From Gammaproteobacteria bacterium (GTDB lineage Bacteria > Pseudomonadota > Gammaproteobacteria > SZUA-229), in the NCBI GenBank assembly GCA_030595185.1, contig JAUVDT010000006.1, positions 1 to 47,369 on the forward strand: 47,369 bases of DNA. The letters run 5' to 3'. A program made the position numbers and the translations under genes. The notes below the pieces were generated by a model, which searched no databases, was not told where the DNA came from, and saw only the letters and a program-made list of their open reading frames with translations. This document shows positions 45,473 through 47,369 of the stretch, piece after piece (positions within the stretch are counted from its first letter, which is position 1; each line of letters begins with the position of its first letter).

Positions 45473-45738
45473 TTAAAATTCCTGTGTGTTAGGTCGTATC
45501 TATTGTTAAGCATTTGTTATTCTATATTAAGAATAGATCAAGAGATTACTCTATTGATATGAATTATTGTATGTATTTAAAGTAGGATTGTTAATTTAAG
45601 GACGCTTTGTGGACTATACTTGCTATTATAAATTATCGTCCTAGCAATATTAATATTTACTTATGTATTAATGTATCGGTGCATTAAAACGGAACCGATA
45701 TACCAATAATAACTAATTCTAAATTTAATGGATTTGTA

Positions 45739-46653
45739 ATGATTCGATACTTCGCTCTTATTTTTCTTGCCCTATTCTCAACTTTGATAGAAGCCTCTAG
45801 CTTAACAAAACATGTAATCGCATTTGCACAGGATAATATGGCAAATGATTTTAGAAAAGCTCAGGTATTTGAAGTGCGTGACGAAATTGCGAAACATAGC
45901 CATATATCATTTATCTATTCTGATGGAAAGGGCAAGACATCATTGATGATTCGTCAAATAGAGGGATTTATTAAACAGAAAGTTGACTTGATAATACTCG
46001 GTACGAATGATGAAAAAGCAGTAGTTCCTATTATATCGAAAGCATATAAAGCTGGAATAGCGATTATTCTTCTGGACCGAGGGATTCTTAGCGATGAATA
46101 TACCAGTTATATAAAATATGATAATAGGCGGGTTGGAAGGATTGCAGGAAAGTTTCTAGCTAAAAAGATTAATGGTAAAGGAAGTGTTCTTCTGCTTGAA
46201 GGTGTACCTAACGCTGATGTAACGAAACTAAGGACATTAGGTTTTTTTGATGAAATAGATAAATATAAAAATATTCATGTAATTAGACGGGTTGGTAACT
46301 TTTTAAGGAGAGATGCAATTAGAGAAATGGAAAAAATAATTAAAAAAGGAATACATATAGATGCCATATTTGCAGAAAGTGACAGTATGTTGAGTGGTGT
46401 CAGATTGGTATTTGACCGGTATAAGATAAAGCCCACATCGGTTGCTATGGTAGGAGTGGATTTTATCAGCGAAGCGCAACACGCAATTCGTAATGACAGG
46501 CAGCTAGCAACTGTAACTTATCCCTTGGGAGGAATAAAGGCTGTTGAGGTAGCACTACAAATCTTCAATGGCATACCCGTTCCAAAGCAGGTCTTGATAT
46601 CTAGTGAGTTAGTTACTAAAAAGAATGTAAATAAAGTAATTCCAATTTTCTAA
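45739..46653 (+). CDS. Periplasmic sugar-type substrate-binding protein
   Basis: 304-residue binding protein of the ribose/LuxP/TorT class (peripla_BP_4). Residues 1-19 are a Sec signal peptide (LALFSTLIEASS). The ligand-fold pattern is clear: VIAFAQDNMANDFRKAQ, LIILGTNDEKAVVPIISKAYKAG, IILLDRG, GRIAGKFLAKKING and MVGVDFISEAQHAI. No ABC permease or ATPase adjoins it. Instead a membrane sensor begins 53 bp downstream, which suggests that it presents a ligand to that sensor. The 266-bp upstream gap is AT-rich and shows nothing else. Confidence 0.87.
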   Translation: MIRYFALIFLALFSTLIEASSLTKHVIAFAQDNMANDFRKAQVFEVRDEIAKHSHISFIYSDGKGKTSLMIRQIEGFIKQKVDLIILGTNDEKAVVPIISKAYKAGIAIILLDRGILSDEYTSYIKYDNRRVGRIAGKFLAKKINGKGSVLLLEGVPNADVTKLRTLGFFDEIDKYKNIHVIRRVGNFLRRDAIREMEKIIKKGIHIDAIFAESDSMLSGVRLVFDRYKIKPTSVAMVGVDFISEAQHAIRNDRQLATVTYPLGGIKAVEVALQIFNGIPVPKQVLISSELVTKKNVNKVIPIF

Positions 46654-46706
46654 AAAAACATAAGTATGGATGTTTGTTGTGAACAGTAATAATTTTTCTT
46701 GTAAAT

Positions 46707-47369
46707 ATGACAGTTAGTGTTTTTCAAAGTCAGCTGAGTCTTAAAACAAAATTATCAATGATAGTGGCGATAGCTGTTATGTTGGTGGTTACAGCGCTTG
46801 GGTTTTATTTTGATGGTTTTATTAGAAATGGTTCGTTAGAAAATGCCCATAACCGGATAGTGCATGGTTATCAGCGTCTGGCATATAAAATAAAAAATAT
46901 AGAAGATGGTCTTAAAAGTGGTATTGATTTTATTCAATCCGATGAGAGGATGATAGCGTCGATTGAGCTTGTTAATAATTATCAAGATAAAAACAATTAC
47001 GATTCTTTTCTTCTTGATGAAGAAAAGAAATTTATTGTTAACCAGTTATTGGAGAGAGTGAAATTCTCATTTAATAATAATGTTTCTATTTATGATAAAA
47101 ATGATGAGCTAGTAGCTTACGTATCAAGAAAGGGAAGTAATTACGAGCTTAATTATGTTTCGTATGAAAAGTCTGAAATTGTTCTGTTTAATAAAAGTGA
47201 ATTAGAACAAGAGTACAGTGTTGATGATGATCTAGAAAGTTCGGGTATTGTATTTCAGCATATTCATTTGTATCGTCCAGAGCAAATCAGGGGTACAAGT
47301 TTTATAACCTATCACCACGTAGATGAGATGATTACTATCACATCACATCGAATGATTATAGATGAAGGT
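46707..47369 (+). CDS. Membrane sensor protein, N-terminal part (runs off the window)
   Basis: 221 codons are visible and still open at the window end. The start reads MTVSVFQSQLSLKTKLSMIV; a TM segment spans about 16-38, followed by a large extracytoplasmic region with helices first (AHNRIVHGYQRLAYKIKNIE) and an alpha/beta part later (NVSIYDKNDELVAYVSRKG), like a Cache- or CHASE-type sensor. The output domain (kinase or GGDEF) lies beyond the window. Its place next to an orphan periplasmic binding protein suggests a LuxPQ- or TorTS-like pair. Confidence 0.7.
   Translation, partial: MTVSVFQSQLSLKTKLSMIVAIAVMLVVTALGFYFDGFIRNGSLENAHNRIVHGYQRLAYKIKNIEDGLKSGIDFIQSDERMIASIELVNNYQDKNNYDSFLLDEEKKFIVNQLLERVKFSFNNNVSIYDKNDELVAYVSRKGSNYELNYVSYEKSEIVLFNKSELEQEYSVDDDLESSGIVFQHIHLYRPEQIRGTSFITYHHVDEMITITSHRMIIDEG

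Noticed and set aside
45473-45738. 266-bp gap before the binding protein
   Set aside because: AT-rich with no ORF, stem-loop or repeat that stands out; nothing to annotate.

Overview
The window reads as chromosomal DNA of a gammaproteobacterium with fairly low GC content. The order of housekeeping genes supports this: ftsY, then an M16 protease pair, rsmD, coaD and a YfhL-type ferredoxin, with YbeL-, YcgL- and YjbQ-type genes, greB, znuABC, hemL and thiDE elsewhere. Several genes resemble those of marine Thiotrichales-like or methylotrophic lineages, but the genus is an inference. There is no rRNA, tRNA, CRISPR array or prophage. The accessory layer consists of two MITE-like elements, several gene remnants and some regulatory structures.

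Layout. 1-260: a run of stem-loops without a gene. 261-5720: ftsY (minus), then two M16 peptidases, rsmD, coaD and a ferredoxin, closed by a strong terminator. 5845-13635: gamma-glutamyltranspeptidase, a MITE-like element, two c-di-GMP turnover proteins (GGDEF-EAL and HDOD-GGDEF) either side of murI, and a YbeL-like zinc-ribbon protein. 13686-15425: a Trp-containing short ORF and terminator that look like an attenuator in front of an EamA transporter, then the remnant of a deleted peroxiredoxin gene and the second MITE-like element. 15452-19794 (minus): hemL, ycgL, a lipid A-type acyltransferase, an SDR-like protein and a lone MerB homologue.

19994-32251 is the most coherent functional block. 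It holds a CrbS-type symporter/histidine-kinase hybrid, a CrbR-type LuxR-family regulator, a five-gene Liv/Urt-type ABC transporter with a Tat-exported binding protein, two GFA-family genes (one dead) and acetyl-CoA synthetase. CrbSR is known to control acs in other gammaproteobacteria, so the block looks like an acetate or short-chain carboxylate module. A near-identical palindrome lies upstream of the transporter and of acs. The block sits between thiDE and hemL, which are neighbours in Pseudomonas, so it may have been inserted there.

32248-41633: thiD-thiE, rubredoxin, a GGDEF remnant, a class II aldolase, a MATE transporter with a small DUF2892 gene, a pentapeptide-repeat protein, a 2-hydroxyacid dehydrogenase, yjbQ-znuA divergent from znuCB, a CoA-binding protein and greB. 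41634-47369: a 476-bp gap, nitronate monooxygenase, a CPA2 antiporter, a periplasmic two-domain rhodanese, and a periplasmic sugar-type binding protein followed by a membrane sensor that runs off the window end. That last pair suggests a LuxP/LuxQ-like ligand-sensing unit.
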